64,000 nt of DNA from Streptomyces sp. 378 (GCF_030124145.1 NZ_JASKMS010000006.1:186001-250000); one strand, 5' to 3'. Counted from the first letter of the stretch, positions 1 to 8,167 are shown. Program-made: numbers and translations. The notes: generated by a model from the letters alone, not told the origin.

Positions 1-863
1 GGGATCGGGATGACCGGGAGGTCGTGGATCGTCGCCTGCTGCTGGGCCCAGGCCAGGGCGATCTGACCGAGGGTCGCGTCGTGGGCCTTGGCCACCGAGC
101 GGATCAGCTCCAGCAGGGTCGCGTTCGCCGTGGCGTTCTCCCCCGTGAAGCGGGGCTGCCGGCGGCGGAAGTCATCGGCGCTCAGGTCCTGGTCGGCGTC
201 GGTGAAGGAGCCGGTGAGGAAGCCGCGGCCGAGGGGCGAGTACGCGACGAGGGCCACGCCCAGCTCGCGGGCGGCGGGGACGACGTGCGTCTCGATGTCG
301 CGGCTGAACAGCGACCACTCCGACTGCACGGCGGCGATGGGGTGGACGGCGTGGGCGGCACGCAGTTCACCGGCCGTGACCTCGCTCAGGCCGAGGTGCT
401 TGACCTTGCCCTCGCGGACCAGGTCGGCCATGGTGCCGACGCTCTCCTCGATCGGCACGTTCACATCGCGCCGGTGCATGTAGTAGAGGTCGATGGCCTC
501 GACGTCCAGGCGCTTCAGGCTCGCCTCGACGGCCTGCCGGATGTAGGGCGGGTCGTTGCGGACGATGCGGCGCGTCGGGTCGTCCGGCGGTATGGACAGG
601 GCGAACTTGGTCGCGATGACGACCTCGTCGCGGTGGGCCTTGAAGAACGGCGACAGGAACCGCTCGTTCTCACCGGCGCCGTACGCGTCGGCCGTGTCGT
701 ACAGGGTGACGCCGAGTTCGAGTGCCCGCTCCAGGGTGGCGCGGGACGCGTCCGCGTCCGCGGGGCCGTAGGCGAAGCTCATGCCCATGCAGCCGAGGCC
801 CTGGACGCTCACCTCGGGACCGTGGTCGCCGAGCTTCGTCGTCGTGATCTTGCCGTCCGTCAT
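1..863 (-). CDS. Aldo/keto reductase, C-terminus cut by window edge
   Basis: NADPH-dependent aldo/keto reductase of the AKR11/YajO-like group, a cytosolic TIM barrel that reduces aldehydes or ketones; the true substrate is unknown. About 287 of the usual 325 residues are present and the 3' end lies beyond base 1. Visible family features are an N-terminal LGCMGMSFAYGPAD segment, the DTADAYG motif with catalytic Asp and Tyr, ATKF with the catalytic Lys, and DLYYMHR with the active-site His. The ATG at 861-863 shares one base with the TGA of the upstream MerR gene (TGATG), so the two are translationally coupled and probably transcribed from the MerR-type promoter at 1332-1362. This suggests the reductase answers the regulator's effector. 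Confidence 0.9.
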   Translation of the reverse strand, partial: MTDGKITTTKLGDHGPEVSVQGLGCMGMSFAYGPADADASRATLERALELGVTLYDTADAYGAGENERFLSPFFKAHRDEVVIATKFALSIPPDDPTRRIVRNDPPYIRQAVEASLKRLDVEAIDLYYMHRRDVNVPIEESVGTMADLVREGKVKHLGLSEVTAGELRAAHAVHPIAAVQSEWSLFSRDIETHVVPAARELGVALVAYSPLGRGFLTGSFTDADQDLSADDFRRRQPRFTGENATANATLLELIRSVAKAHDATLGQIALAWAQQQATIHDLPVIPI

Positions 864-1324
864 CAGGACCTCTCCGACGCCAGGGCACGCCCGGCGTCCG
901 CGTAGAAACTGATCTTCCGGTCGAGCACGGCGAGCGTGCCCCGGAGTTCGTCGATCCTGGCCAGAACGTCCTCGCGGGTCGTCTTCAGCAGCTCGAAGCG
1001 CTCGCCGTAGGTGTGGTCGCCCTCGCGCACCAGTTCCGCGTACCGGACCATGTCCGCCACCGGCATGCCCGTCAGTCGGAGCTTCCCGACGAGGTCGAGC
1101 CAGTCGAGGTCGCGGTTGGTGTAGCGGCGCTGGCCGGTGTGGGAGCGGTCGATGTGCGGCATCAGGCCGATGCGCTCGTACCAGCGCAGGGTGTGTGCCG
1201 TCAGTCCGGTCAGGGCGACGACCTCGCTGATCGTGTAGCGGTCCTCGCCGTCCGGGCGCCGGTTCTGCTGCGGCGGTCCGGCGCAGGTGTCGGTCCTGGT
1301 GCCCGTGGTCTCCATCACCGTCAT
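863..1324 (-). CDS. MerR-family transcriptional regulator
   Basis: One-component regulator of 153 residues. The N-terminal winged helix begins at about residue 28 (YTISEVVALTGLTAHTLRWYERIGLM, shown here only as its key run TLRWYERIGLM), followed by the RRYTNRDLDWLDLV wing and a C-terminal coiled coil (about residues 90-140) that would form the dimer. No Cys cluster typical of metal sensors is seen, so it belongs with the general MerR/SoxR-like aldo-keto reductase regulators. The start at 1324 gives MTVMETT; an alternative ATG lies at 1315. Upstream is a 19-bp-spaced promoter with a perfect dyad, the hallmark of MerR autoregulation. The stop overlaps the reductase start. Confidence 0.9.
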   Translation of the reverse strand: MTVMETTGTRTDTCAGPPQQNRRPDGEDRYTISEVVALTGLTAHTLRWYERIGLMPHIDRSHTGQRRYTNRDLDWLDLVGKLRLTGMPVADMVRYAELVREGDHTYGERFELLKTTREDVLARIDELRGTLAVLDRKISFYADAGRALASERS

Positions 1325-1331
1325 GACCCCA

Positions 1332-1362
1332 ACGCTAGAACCTTGGAGTGCACTCCAAGCAA
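1332..1362 (-). promoter_or_regulatory. MerR-type promoter with 18-bp dyad operator
   Basis: On the minus strand a -35 TTGCTT (1357-1362) and a -10 TAGCGT (1332-1337) are separated by 19 bp, the over-long spacing that MerR proteins correct by DNA distortion. The spacer contains most of the perfect palindrome CTTGGAGTGCACTCCAAG (1342-1359). It lies 8 bp from the MerR start codon, so it should drive both the regulator and the reductase. Confidence 0.8.
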
Positions 1363-1422
1363 GCGCCGACGGTAAGAAATCGGCAGGACGATTCCTGATC
1401 CGGCTGGTTGGCGTACGGAGCC

Positions 1423-1621
1423 ATGAGTGTCGCGCGTCGCCCCCCGCCCGAGGATGCCGGGGAAGTTCTGCGGCTGCGCAGGCACGCCGACTTCGCGGCG
1501 TGGTCCCCGCCGGCGCGGTGCCCGGCGCGTGCGGCTCACCGCCCCGGCGGAGGCCGAGCCGCTGTGCGTCTCCTTCGGGTTCCGGCCCAAGGCCGACCCC
1601 TTGCGGGAACTCACGCTCTGA
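1423..1621 (+). pseudogene. Decayed GNAT acetyltransferase remnant
   Basis: The first frame reads MSVARRPPPEDAGEVLRLRR, which matches the start of GNAT N-acetyltransferases. The +1 frame then ends with AEAEPLCVSFGFRPKADPL before a TGA at 1619, which matches the typical GNAT C-terminus. The acetyl-CoA-binding middle of the fold is missing, so about two thirds of the gene has been deleted and the ends joined out of frame. The stretch looks non-functional. Confidence 0.6.
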
Positions 1622-1639
1622 GCGCATAGGCTCGAAAGC

Positions 1640-2455
1640 ATGTCGCTGAAGAGCCTCGCGCTGATCGAGAACTGGCCGGTTCCCACCGCTGCGGCGGGTG
1701 TCGTACGAGCGGACGGCACCGTCCTCGGCACGCACGGCCCGGCCGGGCGGCGGTTCCCGCTCGCGTCGGTGACCAAGCCGCTCGCCGCCTACGCGGTGCT
1801 CGTCGCGTACGAGGAGGGGGCCGTCGAGTTCGACGACCCGGCGGGCCCCGCCGGGTCGACGGTGAGGCACCTGCTCGCGCACACCTCGGGCCTCGCCTTC
1901 GACGAGCACAAGGTCACGGCCCCGCCCGGAGAACGCCGGCTGTACTCCAACGCCGGTTTCGAGCAGCTCGGCGACCATGTGACGAAGGCCACCGACATCC
2001 CGTTCGCCGAGTACCTGCGGCAGGCCGTGCTGGAGCCGCTGGGCATGACGTCGACGACCCTGGAGGGCTCCCCGGCCAAGGACGGGGTGTCGACGGTGGA
2101 GGACCTGCTGCGGTTCGCGGCCGAGGTGCAGGCACCGCGCCTGCTGCATCCGCGTACGGTCGCCGACGCGATGACCGTGCACTTCCCGGGCACGAAGGGT
2201 GTCCTGCCGGGGTACGGCCACCAGAACCCCAACGACTGGGGGCTCGGGTTCGAGATCCGCGACTCCAAGTCGCCGCACTGGACGGGGTCCTCGTCGTCAC
2301 CGCGCACGTTCGGACATTTCGGGCAGTCGGGGACATTCCTGTGGGTCGACCCGGACGCGGGCGCCGCCTGTGTGGCGCTGACGGACCGGGCGTTCGGCCC
2401 GTGGGCGATCGAGGCGTGGCCCGCCTTCACGGACGCGGTGCTCGCGGAACTCTAG
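1640..2455 (+). CDS. Serine hydrolase, beta-lactamase/penicillin-binding fold
   Basis: A 271-residue cytoplasmic protein of the beta-lactamase-related (Pfam Beta-lactamase, class C/esterase) family. The SxxK nucleophile motif is SVTK at 43-46, the YxN motif is YSN at 102-104, and an HxG triad in place of KTG is HFG at 226-228, all in the right order. No signal peptide is present, which argues against a secreted antibiotic-degrading lactamase and for an esterase or peptidase on an internal substrate. It is short for the family (usually 350-400), so it keeps the core fold only. It stands alone, convergent with the pirin gene, and the 22-bp gap contains a small GAGGC/GCCTC stem. Confidence 0.85.
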   Translation: MSLKSLALIENWPVPTAAAGVVRADGTVLGTHGPAGRRFPLASVTKPLAAYAVLVAYEEGAVEFDDPAGPAGSTVRHLLAHTSGLAFDEHKVTAPPGERRLYSNAGFEQLGDHVTKATDIPFAEYLRQAVLEPLGMTSTTLEGSPAKDGVSTVEDLLRFAAEVQAPRLLHPRTVADAMTVHFPGTKGVLPGYGHQNPNDWGLGFEIRDSKSPHWTGSSSSPRTFGHFGQSGTFLWVDPDAGAACVALTDRAFGPWAIEAWPAFTDAVLAEL

Positions 2456-2477
2456 GAGAGGCGCGGGGCCTCCCCCC

Positions 2478-3128
2478 TCAGGCCATCTCCCAGATCAGCA
2501 GCTCCGCGGCGGTCACGCCCTCGGCCTCCAGGCCCTCGGCGTCCGTGATCCGGGCCGCGTCGCCCGCGTGCAGTTCCTCGCCGTCCAGGCGGACGTCACC
2601 GTGGACGACATGCACGTACGTGTACGGCCCGTCGGGCACCGCCGTCCGCTCCCCCGGCCCGAGGCGCCGCACGTGCAGCATCGCGCCGGCCTCCGGGAGC
2701 GCGTAGGGCGTGGAGTCCGCGATGCCGCGGACGACCTCGTAGGACGGGTCGCCACCGGGCCGGAGCGGGGCCAGCCACATCTGAATGAAGGTCAGCGGCT
2801 CCGGGCCGTCGTTGCGCTCCACATGACGCACCCCGCCCGCCGAGCTGAGCCGCTGCACATCGCCGTGCCGGACGACCGACTCGTGCCCGGCGGAGTCACG
2901 ATGGGTCAGCTCGCCCTCCACCACCCACGTCACGATCTCGGTGTGGCTGTGGGGGTGTTCGTCGAACCCGGCGCCGGGCGCCAGCCGCTCCTCGTTGCAC
3001 GCGAGCACCGCGCCGAAGCGGAGGTTGTCCGGGTCGTAGTGGGAGCCGAAGGAGAAGGCGTGCCACGACTCGATTCCGGCCGCCGCGTCGCCGCCCCGGT
3101 AGCGCTCGCCCGCGCGCCGCATGTCCAT
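2478..3128 (-). CDS. Pirin family cupin protein
   Basis: A 216-residue bicupin of the pirin/YhhW type. The N-terminal cupin holds the metal-binding HPHSHTEIVTWVVEGELTH region (key run HPHSHTEIVT), the pirin signature, and SAGGVRHVERND follows. YhhW-type pirins can act as quercetin 2,3-dioxygenases, but the role here is unknown. The start was placed at the ATG at 3126-3128 (MDMRRAGERYRGG); ATG at 3120-3122 is equally possible and no strong ribosome site separates them. It is divergent from fasR with about 60 bp between the start codons, so the two promoters must abut or overlap. Confidence 0.85.
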   Translation of the reverse strand: MDMRRAGERYRGGDAAAGIESWHAFSFGSHYDPDNLRFGAVLACNEERLAPGAGFDEHPHSHTEIVTWVVEGELTHRDSAGHESVVRHGDVQRLSSAGGVRHVERNDGPEPLTFIQMWLAPLRPGGDPSYEVVRGIADSTPYALPEAGAMLHVRRLGPGERTAVPDGPYTYVHVVHGDVRLDGEELHAGDAARITDAEGLEAEGVTAAELLIWEMA

Positions 3129-3189
3129 CACGAAGTCCACGGTAGACCCGGCAGCCCACCTTCCCGTCCGGATAAGGCAGTCTTGTCCC

Positions 3190-4395
3190 GTGCCCGAACC
3201 CGAAACCGGCAAGAACGAAGCCGCAGCCCACGACGTCCATCCGCATGCCCCGACGCTGAAGCGGCTGGAGAAGTCCTCCGGATCGCTCGCCGCGCAGGCC
3301 ATCGCGCGGATGGACGAGACGCTGCCCTGGTACCGGGCCATGCCCCCGGAGAACCGTTCCTGGATCGGTCTGGTCGCACAGGCGGGCATCGCCGCGTTCA
3401 CCGAGTGGTTCCGGCGTCCGGACGCCCCGCAGGCCATCTCCACCGACGTGTTCGGCACCGCGCCGCGCGAGCTGACCCGGGCGATCACACTGCGCCAGAC
3501 CGTGGAGATGGTGCGCACCACCATCGAGGTCATGGAGAGCGCGATCGACGAGGTCGCGGCCCCCGGCGACGAGCGGGTGCTGCGCGAGGCGCTGCTCGTG
3601 TACGCCCGCGAGATCGCCTTCGCCACGGCCCAGGTGTACGCGCAGGCCGCCGAGGCACGGGGTGCGTGGGACGCCCGGCTGGAGTCCCTGGTCGTGAACG
3701 CCGTGCTCAGCGGCGAGGCCGACGAGGGGGCCGTGTCGCGGGCCGCCGCCCTCGGGTGGAACTCCCCCGAGCACGTGTGCGTGGTGCTCGGCACGGCGCC
3801 CGACGGGGACAGCGAGCTGACCGTCGAGGCCATACGGCGCGCGGCCCGCCACGCCAAGCTCCAGGTGCTCACCGGGGTGCTCGGCGACCGGCTGGTCGTC
3901 ATCGCGGGCGGCAGCGACAACCCGCTGGCCGTCGCCAAGTCGCTCATCGGCCCCTTCGCGGCCGGGCCGGTCGTGGCGGGCCCGGTGGTGCCGGACCTGC
4001 TGGCCGCGACCCGGTCCGCGCAGGCCGCCGCGGCGGGCCTCAAGGCGTGTTCGGCCTGGCAGGACGCCCCGCGCCCGGTCCTGGCGGACGACCTGCTGCC
4101 CGAGCGGGCGATGGCCGGTGACCCCTCGGCCCGTGAGCAACTGGTGGAGGAGATCTACAGACCGCTGGAGGAGGCCGGTGCCGCGCTCCTGGAGACCCTC
4201 AGCGTCTATCTCGAACAGGCGAGCAGTCTGGAGGGCGCCGCCCGGATGCTGTTCGTCCATCCCAACACCGTCCGCTACCGGCTTCGACGTGTGACTGACG
4301 TCACCGGCTGGTCACCCTCCGATGTACGCTCTGCGTTCACACTGCGGATCGCGCTGATCCTGGGGCGTCTGGTCGATGGAGATCTCCAGCCCTAG
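3190..4395 (+). CDS. fasR: PucR-type regulator of fatty acid synthesis (FasR)
   Basis: A 401-residue PucR/CdaR-like regulator. The central part (about 160-290) is GGDEF-like and degenerate. The C-terminal helix-turn-helix of the HTH_30 type contains the conserved ARMLFVHPNTVRYRLRRV run (about 350-367). Position and sequence match FasR of S. coelicolor (SCO2386), reported as the activator of the fabD-fabH-acpP-fabF operon. The GTG at 3190 was chosen because it precedes PEPETGKNEAA; an ATG at 3121 in the same frame would overlap the pirin start. The gene ends 84 bp before fabD, and the gap contains a strong inverted repeat likely to matter for fab control. Confidence 0.9.
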   Translation: MPEPETGKNEAAAHDVHPHAPTLKRLEKSSGSLAAQAIARMDETLPWYRAMPPENRSWIGLVAQAGIAAFTEWFRRPDAPQAISTDVFGTAPRELTRAITLRQTVEMVRTTIEVMESAIDEVAAPGDERVLREALLVYAREIAFATAQVYAQAAEARGAWDARLESLVVNAVLSGEADEGAVSRAAALGWNSPEHVCVVLGTAPDGDSELTVEAIRRAARHAKLQVLTGVLGDRLVVIAGGSDNPLAVAKSLIGPFAAGPVVAGPVVPDLLAATRSAQAAAAGLKACSAWQDAPRPVLADDLLPERAMAGDPSAREQLVEEIYRPLEEAGAALLETLSVYLEQASSLEGAARMLFVHPNTVRYRLRRVTDVTGWSPSDVRSAFTLRIALILGRLVDGDLQP

Positions 4396-4421
4396 GGTTT
4401 TGTCGAAGCTCGACAAAACCC
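4395..4421 (+). promoter_or_regulatory. Inverted repeat between fasR and fabD, candidate FasR operator
   Basis: A perfect 12-bp inverted repeat with arms GGGTTTTGTCGA (4395-4406) and TCGACAAAACCC (4410-4421) around AGC. It begins at the last base of the fasR stop codon. It is A+T-rich for this genome and no T-run follows, so an operator is more likely than an intrinsic terminator. FasR is known to bind upstream of fabD in S. coelicolor; that this dyad is its site is inference. Confidence 0.6.
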
Positions 4422-4478
4422 CTTCGTGTTCTTCGTCCTTGTCCTCACGGGCGGCCGTGCCCGTACCCAAGAGAGAGT

Positions 4479-5417
4479 GTGAGAGTGCTCGTACTCGTCG
4501 CTCCCGGCCAGGGCGCTCAGACGCCCGGCTTCCTGACCGCATGGCTCGACCTCCCCGGTGTTCGCGGTGCCCTCGAGGCCTGGTCGGACGCCGCGGGACT
4601 CGACCTGATCCGTTACGGCACCGAGGCAGACGCGGACGAGATCCGCGACACCGCGGTGGCGCAGCCGCTGCTGGTCGCGGCCGGACTGGTGTCCGCGTCC
4701 CTGCTCTTCGAGGACCCGGCCGACCTCCCGCGCAAGGTCGGCGCCGTCGCCGGGCACAGCGTCGGCGAGTTCACCGCCGCCTCGCTCGCCGGGGTGCTGA
4801 CCCACGAGGAGGCGCTCCGCCTGGTCCGCACCCGCGGGCTGGCCATGGCGGAGGCCGCCGCCGTGACCGAGACGGGCATGGCCGCTCTCCTCGGCGGCGA
4901 CCCGGATGTGACGGTTCCGCATCTGACGAAGCTGGGTCTGACCCCGGCCAACATGAACGGCGCGGGCCAGATCGTCGCGGCCGGCACCAAGGAGCAGCTC
5001 GCCGCGCTGGAGGCGGACAAGCCCGAGGGCGTGCGCAAGGTCGTCGCGCTGAAGGTCGCCGGCGCGTTCCACACGCACCACATGGCCCCCGCGGTCCACA
5101 CTCTGGCCAAGGCCGCCGAAGCCCTGACACCCGGTGACCCGAAGCTCACCTGCCTCTCCAACGCGGACGGGCAGGCCGTCCCCGGCGGCGCCGAGGTGCT
5201 GGAGCGTCTGGTCGGCCAGGTCGCCAACCCGGTCCGCTGGGATCAGTGCATGGAGACCTTCAAGGAGCTCGGCGTCACCGCCCTGATCGAGGTGTGCCCC
5301 GGCGGCACCCTCACCGGTCTCGCCAAGCGGGCCCTGCCCGGGGTGAAGACGCTGGCCCTGAAGTCCCCCGCCGACCTCGACGCCGCCCGCGCGCTCATCG
5401 CCGAGCAGAGTGCCTGA
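4479..5417 (+). CDS. fabD: Malonyl-CoA:ACP transacylase
   Basis: Transfers malonyl from CoA to the acyl carrier protein and so supplies extender units for type II fatty acid synthesis and often for polyketide synthases as well. The protein has 312 residues, normal for FabD. The oxyanion motif APGQGAQTPGF lies at 8-18, the nucleophile elbow is GHSVGEFTAAS with Ser94, and the catalytic His is in VAGAFHTHHM (His198). The GTG start at 4479 follows a GAGAGA ribosome site closely. It is the first gene of the fab operon; its TGA is 16 bp before the fabH ATG. Confidence 0.97.
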   Translation: MRVLVLVAPGQGAQTPGFLTAWLDLPGVRGALEAWSDAAGLDLIRYGTEADADEIRDTAVAQPLLVAAGLVSASLLFEDPADLPRKVGAVAGHSVGEFTAASLAGVLTHEEALRLVRTRGLAMAEAAAVTETGMAALLGGDPDVTVPHLTKLGLTPANMNGAGQIVAAGTKEQLAALEADKPEGVRKVVALKVAGAFHTHHMAPAVHTLAKAAEALTPGDPKLTCLSNADGQAVPGGAEVLERLVGQVANPVRWDQCMETFKELGVTALIEVCPGGTLTGLAKRALPGVKTLALKSPADLDAARALIAEQSA

Positions 5418-5433
5418 GAAGGAGCCCGAGAGC

Positions 5434-6435
5434 ATGGCGAAGATCAAGCCCAGCAAGGGCGCCCCGTACGCGCGCATCCTCGGTGTCGGCGGCTACCGCC
5501 CGACCCGGGTCGTGCCGAACGAGGTGATCCTGGAGACGATCGAGTCGTCCGACGAGTGGATCCGCTCGCGCTCCGGCATCGAGACGCGGCACTGGGCCTC
5601 CGACGAGGAGACCGTCGCCGCGATGTCGCTGGAGGCGTCCGGCAAGGCCATCGCCGACGCGGGCATCTCCGCCGACCGGATCGGCGGCGTGATCGTCTCG
5701 ACCGTCTCGCACTTCAAGCAGACCCCGGCGGTCGCCACCGAGATCGCCGACAAGCTGGGCACCGCCAAGGCCGCCGCGTTCGACATCTCGGCGGGCTGCG
5801 CGGGCTTCGGCTACGGCCTCACGCTCGCCAAGGGCATGGTCGTCGAGGGTTCGGCGGAGTACGTGCTGGTGATCGGCGTCGAGCGGCTGAGCGACCTGAC
5901 GGACCTGGAGGACCGTGCGACGGCCTTCCTGTTCGGGGACGGCGCCGGCGCGGTCGTGGTCGGCCCGGCCCAGGAGCCCGCGATCGGCCCCACCGTGTGG
6001 GGCTCCGAGGGCGACAAGTCCGAGACCATCAAGCAGACCGTGCCGTGGACGGACTACCGCGACGGGACGGTCGAGAAGTTCCCCGCGATCACCCAGGAAG
6101 GCCAGGCGGTGTTCCGCTGGGCCGTGTTCGAGATGGCGAAGGTCGCCCAGCAGGCGCTGGACGCGGCCGGGCTCACCGTGGACGACCTGGACGTCTTCAT
6201 CCCGCACCAGGCCAACGTGCGGATCATCGACTCGATGGTGAAGACGCTGAAACTGCCGGAGCACGTCACGGTCGCGCGTGACATCCGCACCACCGGCAAC
6301 ACCTCGGCCGCCTCGATCCCGCTCGCGATGGAGCGGCTCCTGGCGACCGGAGAGGCGAAGAGCGGCGACACCGCGCTCGTCATCGGCTTCGGGGCGGGTC
6401 TCGTGTACGCCGCGACTGTCGTTACCCTCCCCTAG
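5434..6435 (+). CDS. fabH: 3-oxoacyl-ACP synthase III (FabH)
   Basis: Catalyses the first condensation, joining a branched or straight acyl-CoA starter with malonyl-ACP; in streptomycetes this step sets the branched-chain fatty acid profile. The 333-residue protein shows the complete Cys-His-Asn triad: Cys122 in SAGCAGFGYGL, His258 in IPHQANVRII, and Asn289 in TTGNTSAAS. The ATG at 5434 was preferred to the in-frame GTG at 5410 because AAGGAGC lies about 10 bp upstream and the earlier start would overlap fabD. It is followed by an 81-bp gap with a perfect hairpin before acpP. Confidence 0.97.
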   Translation: MAKIKPSKGAPYARILGVGGYRPTRVVPNEVILETIESSDEWIRSRSGIETRHWASDEETVAAMSLEASGKAIADAGISADRIGGVIVSTVSHFKQTPAVATEIADKLGTAKAAAFDISAGCAGFGYGLTLAKGMVVEGSAEYVLVIGVERLSDLTDLEDRATAFLFGDGAGAVVVGPAQEPAIGPTVWGSEGDKSETIKQTVPWTDYRDGTVEKFPAITQEGQAVFRWAVFEMAKVAQQALDAAGLTVDDLDVFIPHQANVRIIDSMVKTLKLPEHVTVARDIRTTGNTSAASIPLAMERLLATGEAKSGDTALVIGFGAGLVYAATVVTLP

Positions 6436-6440
6436 GCACT

Positions 6441-6468
6441 CCGTGCCGGATCATGCGATCCGGCACGG
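6441..6468 (+). promoter_or_regulatory. Perfect 12-bp hairpin between fabH and acpP
   Basis: CCGTGCCGGATC (6441-6452) pairs perfectly with GATCCGGCACGG (6457-6468) across the loop ATGC, beginning six bases after the fabH stop. No U-run follows (next bases are GAGGAAACACC), so it is not a standard terminator. A partial terminator or an mRNA-stabilising 5' cap for the abundant acpP message would fit. Function is inferred. Confidence 0.6.
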
Positions 6469-6516
6469 GAGGAAACACCTGCCACACCCTCTGGAAATCT
6501 ACGAAGGAGCGCCGAC

Positions 6517-6765
6517 ATGGCCGCCACTCAGGAAGAGATCGTCGCCGGTCTCGCCGAGATCGTGAACGAGATCGCCGGCATCCCGGTTGAGGACGTCCAG
6601 CTGGACAAGTCCTTCACCGACGACCTGGACGTCGACTCGCTGTCCATGGTCGAGGTCGTCGTCGCCGCCGAAGAGCGTTTCGACGTCAAGATCCCCGACG
6701 AGGACGTCAAGAACCTCAAGACCGTCGGTGACGCGACCGATTACATCCTCAAGCACCAGGCCTGA
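6517..6765 (+). CDS. acpP: Acyl carrier protein
   Basis: The 82-residue carrier holds growing acyl chains on a 4'-phosphopantetheine arm during fatty acid synthesis. The attachment site is Ser41 in the DLDVDSLSMVE motif, with the acidic helices II and III that ACP partners recognise. The ribosome site GAAGGAG lies at the usual distance from the ATG. It sits between fabH and fabF, as in other streptomycetes, and has its own leader with a perfect hairpin, which may help it reach higher expression than its neighbours. Confidence 0.97.
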   Translation: MAATQEEIVAGLAEIVNEIAGIPVEDVQLDKSFTDDLDVDSLSMVEVVVAAEERFDVKIPDEDVKNLKTVGDATDYILKHQA

Positions 6766-6851
6766 TCAGCCGATCAGACCGCCTGGCTGACTGCCCCGCC
6801 ACCCGGCGGTGGCGCCGCTTAATCCTCGGATCCGTTGGAGAAAGAATTCCC

Positions 6852-8123
6852 GTGAGCTCGACCAATCGCACCGTGGTCGTCACCGGTATCGGCGCAACCA
6901 CACCGCTGGGTGGCGACGCAGCCTCTACCTGGGAAGGGCTGATCGCCGGCAAGTCCGGTGTCAAGCCCCTGGAGCAGGAGTGGGCCGCCGACCAGGCGGT
7001 CCGCATCGCGGCCCCGGTCGCCGTGGAGCCGACCGAGGTCATCCCGCGGCCGCAGGCCCGCCGACTGGACCGCTCGGCGCAGTTCGCGCTGGTGGCGGCC
7101 AAGGAGGCCTGGGCCGACGCCGGCTTCGAAGCCAAGGCCGGCGAGGACCCCGGCATCGACCCCGACCGGCTGGGCGCGGTCATCGCCTCCGGCATCGGCG
7201 GCGTGACGACCCTGCTCGACCAGTACGACGTGCTGAAGGAGAAGGGCGTCCGCCGCGTCTCCCCGCACACCGTGCCCATGCTGATGCCCAACAGCCCGTC
7301 GGCCAACGTGGGACTGGCCGTGGGCGCCCGGGCGGGCGTGCACACGCCGGTCTCCGCCTGCGCCTCGGGCGCCGAGGCCATCGGCTACGCCATCGAGATG
7401 ATCCGCACCGGCCGCGCCGACGTCGTCGTCGCGGGTGGCACGGAGGCGGCGATCCACCCGCTGCCCATCGCCGCGTTCGGCAACATGATGGCGATGTCCA
7501 AGAACAACGACGACCCGCAGGGCGCGTCGCGTCCGTACGACACCGCCCGTGACGGCTTCGTCCTCGGTGAGGGCGCCGGTGTCGTCGTCCTGGAGTCCGC
7601 CGAGCACGCCGCCAAGCGCGGGGCCCGGGTGTACGCCGAGGCGGTCGGGCAGGGCATCTCCGCCGACGCGCACGACATCGTGCAGCCGGAGCCGGAGGGG
7701 CGGGGCATCTCGCACGCCCTGCAGAACCTGCTGGAGCGCAACGACCTGGACCCGGCGGAGATCGTGCACGTCAACGCGCACGCGACGTCCACGCCGGCCG
7801 GTGACATCGCCGAGCTCAAGGCGCTGCGGAAGGTGTTCGGCGACGACGCCGACCACTTCGCGGTGTCCGCGACGAAGTCGATGACCGGGCATCTGCTGGG
7901 CGGTGCCGGTGGTGTCGAGACGGTGGCGACCGTGCTCGCGCTGTACCACCGGGTGGCCCCGCCGACGATCAATGTGGAGAACCTGGACCCGGAGGCGGAG
8001 GCGAACGCCGACGTCGTCCGCGGTGAGGCTCGCAAGCTGCCGGTCGAGGGCCGCATCGCCGCGCTGAACGACTCGTTCGGGTTCGGTGGGCACAACGTGG
8101 TGCTGGCGTTCCGGACGGTTTGA
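6852..8123 (+). CDS. fabF: 3-oxoacyl-ACP synthase II (FabF)
   Basis: The elongation condensing enzyme of type II fatty acid synthesis, joining acyl-ACP to malonyl-ACP. The 423-residue protein has the KAS II triad Cys170 (PVSACASGAEA), His310 (VNAHATSTPAGD) and His347 (MTGHLLGGAGG), plus Lys342. The start is GTG at 6852 after a GGAGAAAG ribosome site. The presence of Cys170 and a complete triad separates it from polyketide chain-length factors, which lack the Cys. It is the last gene of the operon and a strong hairpin terminator begins 13 bp after the stop. Confidence 0.97.
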   Translation: MSSTNRTVVVTGIGATTPLGGDAASTWEGLIAGKSGVKPLEQEWAADQAVRIAAPVAVEPTEVIPRPQARRLDRSAQFALVAAKEAWADAGFEAKAGEDPGIDPDRLGAVIASGIGGVTTLLDQYDVLKEKGVRRVSPHTVPMLMPNSPSANVGLAVGARAGVHTPVSACASGAEAIGYAIEMIRTGRADVVVAGGTEAAIHPLPIAAFGNMMAMSKNNDDPQGASRPYDTARDGFVLGEGAGVVVLESAEHAAKRGARVYAEAVGQGISADAHDIVQPEPEGRGISHALQNLLERNDLDPAEIVHVNAHATSTPAGDIAELKALRKVFGDDADHFAVSATKSMTGHLLGGAGGVETVATVLALYHRVAPPTINVENLDPEAEANADVVRGEARKLPVEGRIAALNDSFGFGGHNVVLAFRTV

Positions 8124-8136
8124 TCCTGAGCATGGA

Positions 8137-8167
8137 ATGGCCCGAACTCCCTGAGGGGTTCGGGCCA
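8137..8167 (+). terminator. Transcription terminator after fabF
   Basis: ATGGCCCGAACTCC (8137-8150) pairs with GGGGTTCGGGCCAT (8154-8167), with one mismatch, forming a long GC-rich stem just after the fabF stop codon. It closes the fab operon and could also act on minus-strand transcripts from the DUF3145 gene. Confidence 0.75.

Noticed and set aside
24..905. 293-codon plus-strand frame at the left edge
   Set aside because: It lies opposite the aldo/keto reductase and shows only the composition of antisense high-G+C DNA.
1640..2455. Antibiotic-resistance beta-lactamase
   Set aside because: The SxxK, YxN and HxG motifs are shared with esterases and peptidases, and the protein has no export signal.
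4395..4421. Intrinsic terminator of fasR
   Set aside because: The stem is A+T-rich by local standards and no T-tract follows; an operator is the better reading, though not proven.
4392..5477. 361-codon minus-strand frame over fabD
   Set aside because: Antisense shadow of fabD, whose active-site motifs are clear on the plus strand.
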